A DNA stretch of 64,000 nucleotides from contig NZ_MPIY01000001.1 of assembly GCF_001953355.1 (NCBI RefSeq), positions 186,001 to 250,000 of the forward strand, written 5' to 3'. Below the pieces are notes generated by a model. It ran no database searches and was not told where the DNA came from. It saw only the letters and a program-made list of their open reading frames with translations. The stretch comes from Polynucleobacter sphagniphilus (GTDB lineage Bacteria; Pseudomonadota; Gammaproteobacteria; Burkholderiales; Burkholderiaceae). Below, piece after piece: positions 1-8,504 of this stretch (the first letter of the stretch is position 1; every line of letters begins with the position of its first letter). The translations under genes and the position numbers were made by a program.

Positions 1-2
1 CT

Positions 3-110
3 GAGTACGCTGGTAAAACTATTGTTGTGGTACTGCCAGATGCGGCAGAACGTTACTTGAGTTCTGCTTTATTTGAAGGCGTCTTTGATGAAAAGGGTTT
101 GCCTGCCTAA
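3..110 (+). CDS. cysK: Cysteine synthase, C-terminal end (partial)
   Basis: Only the last 35 codons and the TAA stop lie in the window; the gene starts upstream. The frame reads EYAGKTIVVVLPDAAERYLS and then SSALFEGVFDEKGLPA. This matches the end of the CysK/CysM family of PLP-dependent O-acetylserine sulfhydrylases, which make cysteine from O-acetylserine and sulfide in the cytoplasm. The ERYLSSALF pattern is closer to CysK than CysM, but the fragment cannot settle the isoform. A strong terminator follows 30 bases later. Confidence 0.75.
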   Translation, partial: EYAGKTIVVVLPDAAERYLSSALFEGVFDEKGLPA

Positions 111-133
111 GTGCATGCATGAGAGCTAGGAAT

Positions 134-160
134 AAAAAAAGCACCCTCGGGTGCTTTTTT
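134..160. terminator. Bidirectional intrinsic terminator
   Basis: The 6-bp stem GCACCC/GGGTGC with a TC loop (141-154) has an A tract on its left (134-140) and a T tract on its right (155-160). It can therefore stop both the rightward cysteine synthase transcript and the leftward prfB-lysS transcript. The two genes converge here. Confidence 0.85.
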
Positions 161-196
161 ATTGCTACTGAGAATTCGCTTGCCCAATATTTAAAA

Positions 197-1741
197 TTAC
201 TCTTCCTCGCGACGTAAATGCGGAAACAAAATCACATCCCGAATGTTGGGTGCATCGGTAAGCAACATGACTAAGCGGTCAATACCAATACCGCAGCCGC
301 CAGTTGGAGGCATGCCGTATTCAAGAGCGCGGATGAAATCATGGTCAAAATACATAGCCTCTTCGTCGCCCGCCTCTTTTTGCTCCACTTGCTTGCGGAA
401 ACGATTGGCTTGATCTTCAGCATCATTTAATTCGGAGAAGCCATTGGCAATTTCACGACCGGTGATGAATAGCTCAAAGCGTTCGGTAATACCTGGGCGT
501 GTGTCAGACTCGCGTGCTAATGGGCTCACTTCAATCGGATAATCGATGATGTAAGTTGGCTCCCAGAGGTGCTCTTCAGCTACCAATTCAAAGAGGGCTA
601 ATTGCAAGGCACCAATACCGGCATTTTTAAGAGTGGGGCTATCTGGGTTCTCGCCACCTTTTTTCAGTTCAGTGCGAATGAAATCAGCGTCGTCTAATTG
701 AGATACCTCATAGCTTTTGCCAGATTGACCGCAGTATTTTAGGATGGCTTCATTGATCGTTAAGCGTTGAAAAGGCTTACTTAAATCTAGTTCACGACCT
801 TGATGCGTTAAGACGGCTGTACCTTGTGCATCGACTGCTGCTGCACGAATCAAGCCCTCAGTAAAGTCCATGAGCCAACGGTAATCCGTATAGGCTGCAT
901 AGAATTCCATCATCGTAAATTCGGGATTGTGACGTGGGCTGACGCCTTCGTTGCGGAAGTTGCGATTAATTTCAAAAACGCGCTCAAAGCCACCAACTAC
1001 CAAGCGCTTTAAATAGAGCTCTGGCGCAATACGCAAGAACATCTGCATATCCAAGGCATTGTGGTGGGTGATAAATGGCTTAGCGGTTGCGCCACCTGGA
1101 ATCGGGTGAAGCATTGGGGTCTCGACTTCCATGAAGTCAGCCTCAAGCATATGGCGGCGCAATGAAGCAATGGCATTGCTGCGTGCTTTAAATGTATTGC
1201 GACTCTCTGGATTCACAATCAGGTCAACATATCGTTGACGATATTTTGTTTCCAAATCAGATAAGCCATGAAACTTGTCTGGTAGGGGGCGTAGGGATTT
1301 GCTGAGAAGGCGTAAATTACTTGACTCTACTGAGAGCTCGCCTTTGTTGGTCTTGAAGAGCTTCCCTTCGGCTGAAATAAAGTCGCCCATATCCCAATGC
1401 TTAAATGCGCCATGGGTGTCAGCACCACTGATTTCATCATTGATATAAAACTGAATTTGTCCACTACGATCTTGAATCGTTGCAAAGCTGGCTTTACCCA
1501 TTACGCGCTTTAACACCATCCGGCCCGCAACTTTGACGTGAATGTTTTTCTCAGCCAATTCTTCTTTTGAAAAGCCATCGTAATGGGCGTGCAAGTCTGC
1601 GGCTAAATGGGTGGGTACGAAATCATTTGGAAAAGCTACCCCGCCTGCGCGTAGTTTGGCTAACTTCTCGCGACGCTCTGCAATGATGTGATTTTCATCA
1701 ACGGGTTCGTTTGCGGGGGATGGATGGGTTTTATCGTTCAT
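197..1741 (-). CDS. lysS: Lysine--tRNA ligase (class II)
   Basis: Charges tRNA-Lys with lysine in the cytoplasm. The 514-residue length is normal for bacterial LysRS. An N-terminal OB-fold anticodon-binding domain (about residues 60-165) precedes the class II core. Motif 2 is seen as [20 protein letters not shown] and motif 3 as [13 protein letters not shown] followed by [10 protein letters not shown]. The intact anticodon-binding domain rules out the shorter EpmA/GenX paralogue. The ATG follows prfB by 33 bp, the prfB-lysS order known from many proteobacteria, so the two are probably cotranscribed. The bidirectional terminator at 134-160 ends the unit. Confidence 0.97.
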   Translation of the reverse strand: MNDKTHPSPANEPVDENHIIAERREKLAKLRAGGVAFPNDFVPTHLAADLHAHYDGFSKEELAEKNIHVKVAGRMVLKRVMGKASFATIQDRSGQIQFYINDEISGADTHGAFKHWDMGDFISAEGKLFKTNKGELSVESSNLRLLSKSLRPLPDKFHGLSDLETKYRQRYVDLIVNPESRNTFKARSNAIASLRRHMLEADFMEVETPMLHPIPGGATAKPFITHHNALDMQMFLRIAPELYLKRLVVGGFERVFEINRNFRNEGVSPRHNPEFTMMEFYAAYTDYRWLMDFTEGLIRAAAVDAQGTAVLTHQGRELDLSKPFQRLTINEAILKYCGQSGKSYEVSQLDDADFIRTELKKGGENPDSPTLKNAGIGALQLALFELVAEEHLWEPTYIIDYPIEVSPLARESDTRPGITERFELFITGREIANGFSELNDAEDQANRFRKQVEQKEAGDEEAMYFDHDFIRALEYGMPPTGGCGIGIDRLVMLLTDAPNIRDVILFPHLRREEE

Positions 1742-1774
1742 GTCTTTAGCGCGATACGGGTAAGAGAATTCGGT

Positions 1775-2879
1775 TTAAACGCCTTGCTTCAGGCTGGCTT
1801 CAATAAAGGCATCAAGATCACCATCTAACACCTTCTGGGTATTGGAGATCTCAACGTTAGTGCGTAAGTCTTTAATGCGACTTTGATCAAGTACATACGA
1901 GCGGATTTGATGACCCCAACCAACGTCGGTTTTGCTAGCTTCCAACTTATCTTGTTCGGCACGACGCTTTTGCATCTCATGTTCGTATAGTCTTGACTTG
2001 AGCATGCTCATGGCTTCTGCGCGATTGCGGTGTTGGCTGCGATCGTTTTGACACTGCACCACAATACCTGTTGGTATATGAGTTAAACGAACTGCAGAGT
2101 CAGTTTTATTAATGTGTTGCCCACCCGCACCCGAGGCACGATAGGTATCAGTACGGATGTCAGCAGGATTGACGTCAATCTCAATCGAATCATCAATTTC
2201 AGGATAGACGTAAATACTGGCGAAGGAAGTATGACGTCCATTGGACGAATCAAATGGAGACTTACGTACTAAGCGATGGACACCTGTCTCTGAGCGTAGG
2301 TGTCCGTAGGCATACTCACCATCGACTTTAATCGTGGCGCTTTTGATGCCAGCAACGTCGCCATCAGACTCTTCCAAAATTTCAGTCTTGTAGCCTTTTC
2401 GTTCGCAATACTTGAGGTATTGACGATAGAGCATGCTCGCCCAGTCGCATGCCTCGGTACCACCAGCGCCCGCCTGAATATCAATAAAGCAATTGCAGGA
2501 ATCCATTTCGTTATGGAACATGCGACGGAACTCGAGGTCACCAATGATTTTGCTATAGGCTTCTGAGTCCTGCTCAATAGCAGCGATGGTCTCAAAATCA
2601 CCTTCTTCTTTGGCCATATCAAATAATTCAATGGCACCAGTGATATTGGTATTTAAATCAGTAAGAGTGGTAACAACACCATCAAGCAATTTTTTCTCTT
2701 TGCCGAGGGCTTGCGCTTTCTTCTGGTCATCCCAAATGGTGGGATCTTCCAGAATGAAATTAACTTCGGTAAGGCGGCGTGACTTTACTTCGAAGTCAAA
2801 GATACCCCCGAAGTGCTTGCTCGCGCACGAGCAGATCGGAGAGGGTGTTTGAAATACTGTTTAATTGTTCGGCTTCCAT
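1775..2879 (-). CDS. prfB: Peptide chain release factor 2, made by programmed +1 frameshift
   Basis: RF2 releases finished peptides at UGA and UAA codons. Translation starts at the ATG at 2879 and reads 27 codons (MEAEQLNS...ALRGYL) to an in-frame TGA at 2798-2796. A +1 slip on the CTT codon then reads GAC as Asp28 and continues to the TAA at 1775, giving 367 residues, the normal RF2 length. The SPF anticodon-recognition tripeptide is in [12 protein letters not shown] and the catalytic GGQ in [11 protein letters not shown]. Without the frameshift only an unnatural N-truncated 304-residue frame would be found. It sits between recJ (46 bp upstream) and lysS. The RF2-specific SPF, rather than the RF1 PxT, fixes the identity. 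Confidence 0.96.
2795..2810 (-). promoter_or_regulatory. prfB programmed frameshift site
   Basis: On the minus strand the site reads CGGGGGTATCTTTGAC: a Shine-Dalgarno-like G run (2809-2805), three bases, the slippery CTT codon and the UGA stop followed by C. It matches the E. coli RF2 recoding element except for one base before the G run. When RF2 is scarce, slow termination at UGA favours the slip and RF2 is made (autoregulation known for the family). Confidence 0.95.
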
Positions 2880-2925
2880 CCCCTAATTATAAGGTGGTTA
2901 TTGATCCTTGCCCTGAAGTAGGGGG

Positions 2926-4677
2926 TTAGGCAATATCTTCGTCATGCGCTTCAATCATCAGCTGTACACGGGCTTGCCCCTGATAGCGGTCCGTGGCAAT
3001 CCGATAGGCCAGCTTTGCTTTGGCTGGTAAGGTTTGTGTGCGATTGAACCAGACTCCCGTGAGGGGTTTCGAATCTAGAGCCCCATTTCCTAAGGGGCGA
3101 AGTTGTAGGCGCAGATGTTTTTCTTTCATGAGGCTTTGCTGTCCAATCTCAAACTCCCCATAAAAAATAGGCTGTGGAAAGCCTTGCCCCCAAATTTCCT
3201 CTGCTAATAGATCACCAATTTCTGGGGTAAAGTCTGCAGCAGATAAGGTGCCATCATGAATATGTTTACGCTCAAGCAGTTCATCGTTGAGCAATTCCTT
3301 TGATACCGTCTGAAAAAGGGTATCAAATTTTTCAAAATCAGCCTGACGAATCGATAAGCCTGCTGCCATGGCATGACCGCCAAATTTCAAGATTAAGCCT
3401 GGCTCACGCTTCGAAACAATATCCAAGGCATCTCTTAAGTGAAAGCCAGTGATAGATCTACCTGAGCCACGTAATTCTTCACCAGTAGCGCCATCGGCTG
3501 GAGCAAATACGATCGCGGGGCGATTAAAGCGCTCTTTGAGGCGAGAGGCAACAATCCCGACCACCCCTTGATGCCATTCTGAGTGCCATAAGCAAATACT
3601 GTTGCGTCCCTCAATACTCCCGGCAATCTGATCTTCTTGCAAATGGGCAAGAGCGGTCTCTTGCATACCCGTTTCAATGACGCGGCGTTCACGATTAATG
3701 CGATCCAACTCATGCGCTAGCTCATAGGCCTCTTCTTGTGTATCACTCAGTAATAAGCGGATGCCTAAAGTCATATCCGCAAGGCGCCCTGCAGCATTGA
3801 GCCTAGGCCCTACTGCAAACCCAAGATCAAATGTATTGGCTTTACGAGGATCTCGATTGGCTACTTGAAATAAGGCTTGCATACCGGCTTGCGAGATGCC
3901 GGCACGAATTCGTTTTAAGCCATTGGCAACTAGGATGCGATTATTACGATCTAGTTGCGCAACATCTGCCACAGTACCCAGTGCGACTAGATCTAACAGA
4001 TTTTCAATTTTCGGCTGGTTCTCGCTGGTAAATTTACCGCGCTTTCGTAGCTCTGCGCGCAGGGCAACTAAAAGATAAAAAATAACACCTACACCAGCTA
4101 AAGCTTTGCTGGGGAAGCTGCAGCCGGGTTGGTTGGGATTGACTAGCGCACTGGCTTTGGGGAGCGTATCTCCGGGCAGGTGGTGGTCCGTAACGATAAC
4201 TTCCATACCGAGTTCGCGCGCGCGATCTACACCAGCCACACTGGCAATCCCGTTATCAACGGTAATTAAGTAACGCGGTTTTGGTATTTGTTGCGCTGCC
4301 AATTCCACCACTTCAGGGGTCAGTCCATAACCCATCGTAAAGCGATTTGGCACCAGAAATTGCACGGGTATTTCAGGACCACCCAGCATTTTCAGCCCAC
4401 GAAGCGCTACGGCGCAGGCGGTCGCTCCATCGCAATCATAATCAGCCACCACCAGTATGGGCTCATTCTTCTCAAAGATGTCCGCTAAAAGTGCGGCAGT
4501 GCTAATGCAATTTTTTAATTCTGTGGGTGAGAGCAATCGCTTCAGATCTAAAGGGAGGTCTTCCGGAGAATCAACGCCCCTTGCGGCAAATAGCCTTGCA
4601 AGTAGGGGATGTAAGCCGCTTTGCTGCAGCCAAAGTGCAGTGCGTTCGGAGAAGGGACGTGCTGAAAATTGACTCAT
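2926..4677 (-). CDS. recJ: Single-stranded-DNA-specific exonuclease RecJ
   Basis: A 5'-3' exonuclease acting in RecF-pathway recombination and mismatch repair. DHH-family phosphoesterase motifs are present in order: ADYDCDGATACAV, VDNGIASV, and VTDHHLPG with the eponymous DHH. The DHHA1 domain follows with GGHAMAAGLSI, then a C-terminal OB-like domain. I chose the ATG at 4677 (MSQFSARPFSERT), giving 583 residues, typical of RecJ. The reading frame is open to 4761 but the extra 28 residues overlap the upstream gene and do not look like RecJ. The start lies 10 bp after the rpfE-like stop, so the two are likely coupled. Confidence 0.95.
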   Translation of the reverse strand: MSQFSARPFSERTALWLQQSGLHPLLARLFAARGVDSPEDLPLDLKRLLSPTELKNCISTAALLADIFEKNEPILVVADYDCDGATACAVALRGLKMLGGPEIPVQFLVPNRFTMGYGLTPEVVELAAQQIPKPRYLITVDNGIASVAGVDRARELGMEVIVTDHHLPGDTLPKASALVNPNQPGCSFPSKALAGVGVIFYLLVALRAELRKRGKFTSENQPKIENLLDLVALGTVADVAQLDRNNRILVANGLKRIRAGISQAGMQALFQVANRDPRKANTFDLGFAVGPRLNAAGRLADMTLGIRLLLSDTQEEAYELAHELDRINRERRVIETGMQETALAHLQEDQIAGSIEGRNSICLWHSEWHQGVVGIVASRLKERFNRPAIVFAPADGATGEELRGSGRSITGFHLRDALDIVSKREPGLILKFGGHAMAAGLSIRQADFEKFDTLFQTVSKELLNDELLERKHIHDGTLSAADFTPEIGDLLAEEIWGQGFPQPIFYGEFEIGQQSLMKEKHLRLQLRPLGNGALDSKPLTGVWFNRTQTLPAKAKLAYRIATDRYQGQARVQLMIEAHDEDIA

Positions 4678-4687
4678 GATGTGATGT

Positions 4688-5659
4688 TTATTCAGCAATT
4701 TCTTGCCAAGAGCGCATTGTTGGTTTATTCCAAATCTTCCAAGATCTCTTGTAGAGATCACCTATTTTGAAGATGCGTTGACGCAATTTACCTTTTGGAA
4801 AATCAATCAATTCAATTTCATCCAACTGCTTATCGATCAGTGCTTGAGTGAGTATTGGCCAAATACTCTCGGCCTGATTCAACCAGGCAAAAGTATTTAT
4901 CAATTGCGAAGGGTCTAATTGCTCTTGATGAGTAATTCCCAGATATTTTGCTAAACCAGGCAAAAGTGGATGAGATCCACAAAGCATTTTCACTTCTTGC
5001 AATGGCATGGGTGTCTGCACATCTTGGAGTTTGCCAATGCCGCTAATCCACAGGGAATTGATGCTGGGAAGGCCGCGTGCGGTACGTTCCTCATTTGTGG
5101 GGTCTACATGCCAAAGCATCTGGATTTCATTTTGAAGTTTGCGCCAACGCTTGGCTACCCCTTCCTGATCAGTATCTCTGGGCATCCACCAATCTATATT
5201 GCGGCCATGAGCTTGATCAACGCTATGCGTGGCTAGGCTTGTAAATGGCCCAGCCTGAATAAACCAATCATTTCCGCCATTAAAAAGGAGGGGTGATTCA
5301 AAGTCTTCCTCAATAAATGGAAGTGCTGCTTGCAGTAATTGGGCGGATTCTGAAGCTGTCAGATTCACCTGAGATTGGCCTAAGAGAACCAAGTGGTCTC
5401 GGGTGGCATGAAAATGAACTGGCTGTAGGCAGGCAATCGATAGGTTTGGATCGAATGCCTGGTCAGACTGACCAAGCAGAAGAACTGGGGCGATTGGTAG
5501 CTTAGCGCCAAGCAGAAAGCGCTCATGCGGTAAGCCATTGGCTGGGGCGCCATCTAAGGATTCTTGGACGTCGTTATCCAAAAAGTCTTCTCCAGACAGC
5601 ATGAGGGTAAAGCGTTTTAGGGTTGAATTTGCACTCATTCCCCTGATTTTAGGTGGCAT
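4688..5659 (-). CDS. RpfE-like protein, function unclear
   Basis: A 323-residue cytoplasmic-looking protein with no signal peptide or membrane span. Its place directly upstream of recJ in a recJ-prfB-lysS cluster is that of rpfE in the Xanthomonas rpf region, and burkholderial homologues are often labelled regulatory protein RpfE or phosphoglycerate-mutase-like. I can see no mutase catalytic motif, so no enzymatic role is claimed. Segments such as PAPVLLLGQSD are absent in exact form; recognisable blocks are IDWWMPRDTDQEG and GLPSINSLWISGIGKLQ. A second ATG at 5638 (MSANSTLKRF) may be the true start, but the upstream ATG has the better-spaced GGA ribosome site. It is divergent from lolC, 45 bp away. 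Confidence 0.6.
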   Translation of the reverse strand: MPPKIRGMSANSTLKRFTLMLSGEDFLDNDVQESLDGAPANGLPHERFLLGAKLPIAPVLLLGQSDQAFDPNLSIACLQPVHFHATRDHLVLLGQSQVNLTASESAQLLQAALPFIEEDFESPLLFNGGNDWFIQAGPFTSLATHSVDQAHGRNIDWWMPRDTDQEGVAKRWRKLQNEIQMLWHVDPTNEERTARGLPSINSLWISGIGKLQDVQTPMPLQEVKMLCGSHPLLPGLAKYLGITHQEQLDPSQLINTFAWLNQAESIWPILTQALIDKQLDEIELIDFPKGKLRQRIFKIGDLYKRSWKIWNKPTMRSWQEIAE

Positions 5660-5704
5660 TTAAGTATTCCATCAGATTGATGCGCAATTGTCTAAACTGT
5701 AGGG

Positions 5705-6967
5705 ATGTACAAACTACCTCTTGAACTGGAAATCGGCCTACGCTATACACGCTCTAAGCGTCGTAAAACGGTCGGTAAACGGGATGGCTTCTTATCCTTT
5801 ATCTCCGGAATATCCACTGCTGGCATTGCTTTAGGGGTTGCCTCATTGATTGTGGTCCTATCAGTCATGAATGGGTTTCAGAAGGATGTGCGTGATCGGA
5901 TGCTCTCGGTGCTATCCCATATTGAGATCACCACCCCTGATGGCCTAGCTAATTGGGAGGCGCTAGCAACAAAAGTGGCTCATCAGCCCCACGTCATTGG
6001 TGTTGCTCCGATGGTCAATTCACAAGGTTTGCTGACCCGAGAAAATGTCATGCGTGGCGTTTCCATTCGCGGAATTTTGCCAAGCGAAGAAGCTAGGGTT
6101 TCAGATTTGCCTAGGCAGTTTGTTGCAGGCAGTGTTGATGATCTGAAACCGGGAAGCTTTGGCGTTGCCTTAGGTGCCCAGTTGGCCTCTATGGTTGGGG
6201 CTCATGTTGGTGATCGCATTAATTTAATTGTGCCGGAGAGCGATTTAACTCCTGCGGGCTCGATGCCTAGAATGCGTACCCTACAAGTAGTAGGCATCAT
6301 CGATAGCGGTCATTACGAGTATGACAGCTCGCTTGCGGTAATGCATTGGAAGGATGCTGCTGCCTTACTGCGTCTGCATGATCCATCTGGGCTACGTGTG
6401 AAGGTCGACGATATGCAACATGCTCCAGAGATCGCAGCTCAATTGTCTGAAGTGGTTCCTCCGGAACTCTGGATCAGTGATTGGTCACGTTCTAATCGTA
6501 ATTGGTTTGCTGCGGTTCAAACCGAGAAAAAGATGATGTTCATTATCTTGACTTTAATTATTGCAGTAGCGGCATTCAACTTGGTATCCACTCTAGTAAT
6601 GACGGTCAATGAAAAACAGGCTGACATTGCGATTCTAAGAACGATGGGCGCGAGTCCTGGACTCATCCAGCGCATCTTTTTGGTTCAAGGTTTGGCTATT
6701 GGTTTGTTGGGTTCTTTGGCTGGTGTTGCTCTGGGGCTTCTGATCGCTTTGAATATTGATGTCATCGTGCCAGCGATTGAAGCTATCTTCAGGGTACGCT
6801 TCTTGCCTCGCGATGTTTATTTTATTAGCGAGTTACCTTCCGATGTCAGGTTTCATGATGTCTTAACCGTAGGCTTCATGGCTTTTGGTTTATCCGTTTT
6901 GGCAACGCTGTATCCGAGTTACCGCGCAGCAAAAGTACAACCTGCGGAGGCACTACGCTATGAGTAA
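5705..6967 (+). CDS. lolC: Lipoprotein-releasing ABC transporter permease LolC/LolE-type
   Basis: Inner-membrane permease that, with LolD, extracts mature lipoproteins and hands them to the chaperone LolA. The 420-residue protein has the MacB/FtsX topology: a first span near residues 30-55 ([20 protein letters not shown]), a large periplasmic domain (about 60-270), then three spans in the last 150 residues. The conserved end [16 protein letters not shown] is family-typical. The start has TAGGG just upstream. It overlaps lolD by 8 bp. Only one permease gene is present here, unlike the E. coli lolCDE set, so it may act as a homodimer. Confidence 0.93.
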   Translation: MYKLPLELEIGLRYTRSKRRKTVGKRDGFLSFISGISTAGIALGVASLIVVLSVMNGFQKDVRDRMLSVLSHIEITTPDGLANWEALATKVAHQPHVIGVAPMVNSQGLLTRENVMRGVSIRGILPSEEARVSDLPRQFVAGSVDDLKPGSFGVALGAQLASMVGAHVGDRINLIVPESDLTPAGSMPRMRTLQVVGIIDSGHYEYDSSLAVMHWKDAAALLRLHDPSGLRVKVDDMQHAPEIAAQLSEVVPPELWISDWSRSNRNWFAAVQTEKKMMFIILTLIIAVAAFNLVSTLVMTVNEKQADIAILRTMGASPGLIQRIFLVQGLAIGLLGSLAGVALGLLIALNIDVIVPAIEAIFRVRFLPRDVYFISELPSDVRFHDVLTVGFMAFGLSVLATLYPSYRAAKVQPAEALRYE

Positions 6968-7655
6968 TTCTGTTGAGTTGGTGCTTAGTGCCAAAAACCT
7001 CGCCAAGCAATACGGCGAAGGAGATACAGTAGTTGAAGTTCTTAAATCGGTCGATCTTGAGGTTGCGCCTTCTGAGAAGGTGGCAATCGTGGGTTCGTCT
7101 GGATCCGGAAAGAGTACGCTCTTACATATCTTGGGTGGCTTGGATACAGCCAGTTCCGGTACGGTCATCTTGGCGGGATCGAATCTCGCTAACATGTCGG
7201 TTGCCAAGTTAGATCGATTGCGTAATCAAAGTTTAGGTTTTATTTATCAGTTTCATCATCTTTTAGATGAGTTCAGCGCACTGGAGAATGTAGCCCTTCC
7301 TTTGCGGATTCGGGGCTTAAGCGCTGATGAGTCAATGGACAGGGCAAGCAAAATGCTCAGTTTGGTTGGCTTGCAGGCGCGAGAACTTCATACTCCCGGA
7401 GAACTCTCGGGTGGTGAGCGTCAGCGGGTAGCAGTGGCTAGAGCTTTAGTTGGGAATCCAGCTTGCGTATTGGCAGATGAGCCTACCGGAAATTTGGATG
7501 CCGAAACCGCTGATGGTGTCTTTGATTTAATGTTAGATGTGGCGCGCGAACAAGGCACTGCATTTGTTATCGTGACACATGATCCCATCCGTGCAAGACG
7601 ATGCGATCGCATTTTGCATTTAGAGCGCGGAGTATTAAAGACGTTTTCTCAATGA
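6960..7655 (+). CDS. lolD: Lipoprotein-releasing ABC transporter ATPase LolD
   Basis: Cytoplasmic ATPase that powers the Lol exporter. Walker A is GSSGSGKS at residues 45-52, the Q-loop segment is [18 protein letters not shown], the signature is [15 protein letters not shown], Walker B is [11 protein letters not shown] and the switch histidine is in VIVTHDP. The 231-residue length from the ATG at 6960 is normal. The frame is open further upstream, inside lolC, but [14 protein letters not shown] is the natural start, overlapping the lolC stop. It overlaps tatD by 4 bp (ATGA). Confidence 0.96.
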   Translation: MSNSVELVLSAKNLAKQYGEGDTVVEVLKSVDLEVAPSEKVAIVGSSGSGKSTLLHILGGLDTASSGTVILAGSNLANMSVAKLDRLRNQSLGFIYQFHHLLDEFSALENVALPLRIRGLSADESMDRASKMLSLVGLQARELHTPGELSGGERQRVAVARALVGNPACVLADEPTGNLDAETADGVFDLMLDVAREQGTAFVIVTHDPIRARRCDRILHLERGVLKTFSQ

Positions 7656-8500
7656 GCGTAAACCATCCATGGATTGATACCCATTGTCATTTAGACGCCT
7701 CTGAATTTTCCGAGGATCTAGATCGGGTGATTGCTGATGCCGCGCAAGCTGGCGTCAAGGCAATATTGCTGCCTACTGTCAAAGCGGCAGATTGTGAAAA
7801 CGTTCGCAATGTAGTTAAAAAATACAGCAATGCGATTCCTGGCTTGGTTTATACCTTGGGTATACATCCCATATTGATTCATCAGGCTCAAGAACATGAC
7901 CTTCAAACCCTTCGTCATGAAATTGAAACATCTCTAGCTGATCCTCGTTTTGTAGGAATTGGGGAAATTGGCTTGGATTACTTTTTACCGAATCTAGATC
8001 CCCAAAGGCAAGAATTCTTTTTCCACGAACAACTCGATATTGCCGCACAATTTCAACTGCCAGTGATATTGCATGTTCGTCGCTCGCAGGATGCCATTCT
8101 GAAAGCCTTACGTCGTCGCAATATCAATGGCGGTATTGCCCATGCTTTTAATGGCAGTCTTCAGCAGGCAGAGCAATTTATTGATCTGGGCTTTAAGCTT
8201 GGCTTTGGCGGGGCTGCTACCTATGAGCGTGCACTGCAAATTCGTCGGCTATTAACGAGCTTGCCTCTTAGTGCAATCGTTACAGAAACGGATGCCCCTG
8301 ACATTCCCCCGGCATGGTTGAGTGCAGAGGGTTTGAGATACAACGAACCCGCATTTTTACCTCGTATTGCAAAACAATTGGCTCAAATCGGCGCTATAGA
8401 TGATGGACAATTTGCAACTGCAGTATGGCGTAATGCGATGGACGCAATACCTCGCTGGTCAACCTTATTGACCTCACTCAATCTTCCTGTAGTTTCTTAA
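7652..8500 (+). CDS. tatD: TatD family metal-dependent DNase/hydrolase
   Basis: A TIM-barrel amidohydrolase-fold nuclease of the TatD/YcfH family; characterised members are 3'-5' DNA exonucleases or act in D-aminoacyl-tRNA or DNA repair. Metal ligands are visible in IDTHCHLD (His11, His13), [27 protein letters not shown] and [10 protein letters not shown]. The 282-residue length from the ATG at 7652 is typical, and the ATGA overlap with lolD supports this start. comEC follows after 4 bp. In many Burkholderiales the same lolC-lolD-tatD-comEC run is seen, so the exact substrate cannot be told from context. Confidence 0.92.
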   Translation: MSVNHPWIDTHCHLDASEFSEDLDRVIADAAQAGVKAILLPTVKAADCENVRNVVKKYSNAIPGLVYTLGIHPILIHQAQEHDLQTLRHEIETSLADPRFVGIGEIGLDYFLPNLDPQRQEFFFHEQLDIAAQFQLPVILHVRRSQDAILKALRRRNINGGIAHAFNGSLQQAEQFIDLGFKLGFGGAATYERALQIRRLLTSLPLSAIVTETDAPDIPPAWLSAEGLRYNEPAFLPRIAKQLAQIGAIDDGQFATAVWRNAMDAIPRWSTLLTSLNLPVVS

Positions 8501-8504
8501 GAAC

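Noticed and set aside
197-1741. EpmA/GenX lysyl-tRNA synthetase paralogue
   Set aside because: The full N-terminal anticodon-binding domain and 514-residue length mark a true LysRS.
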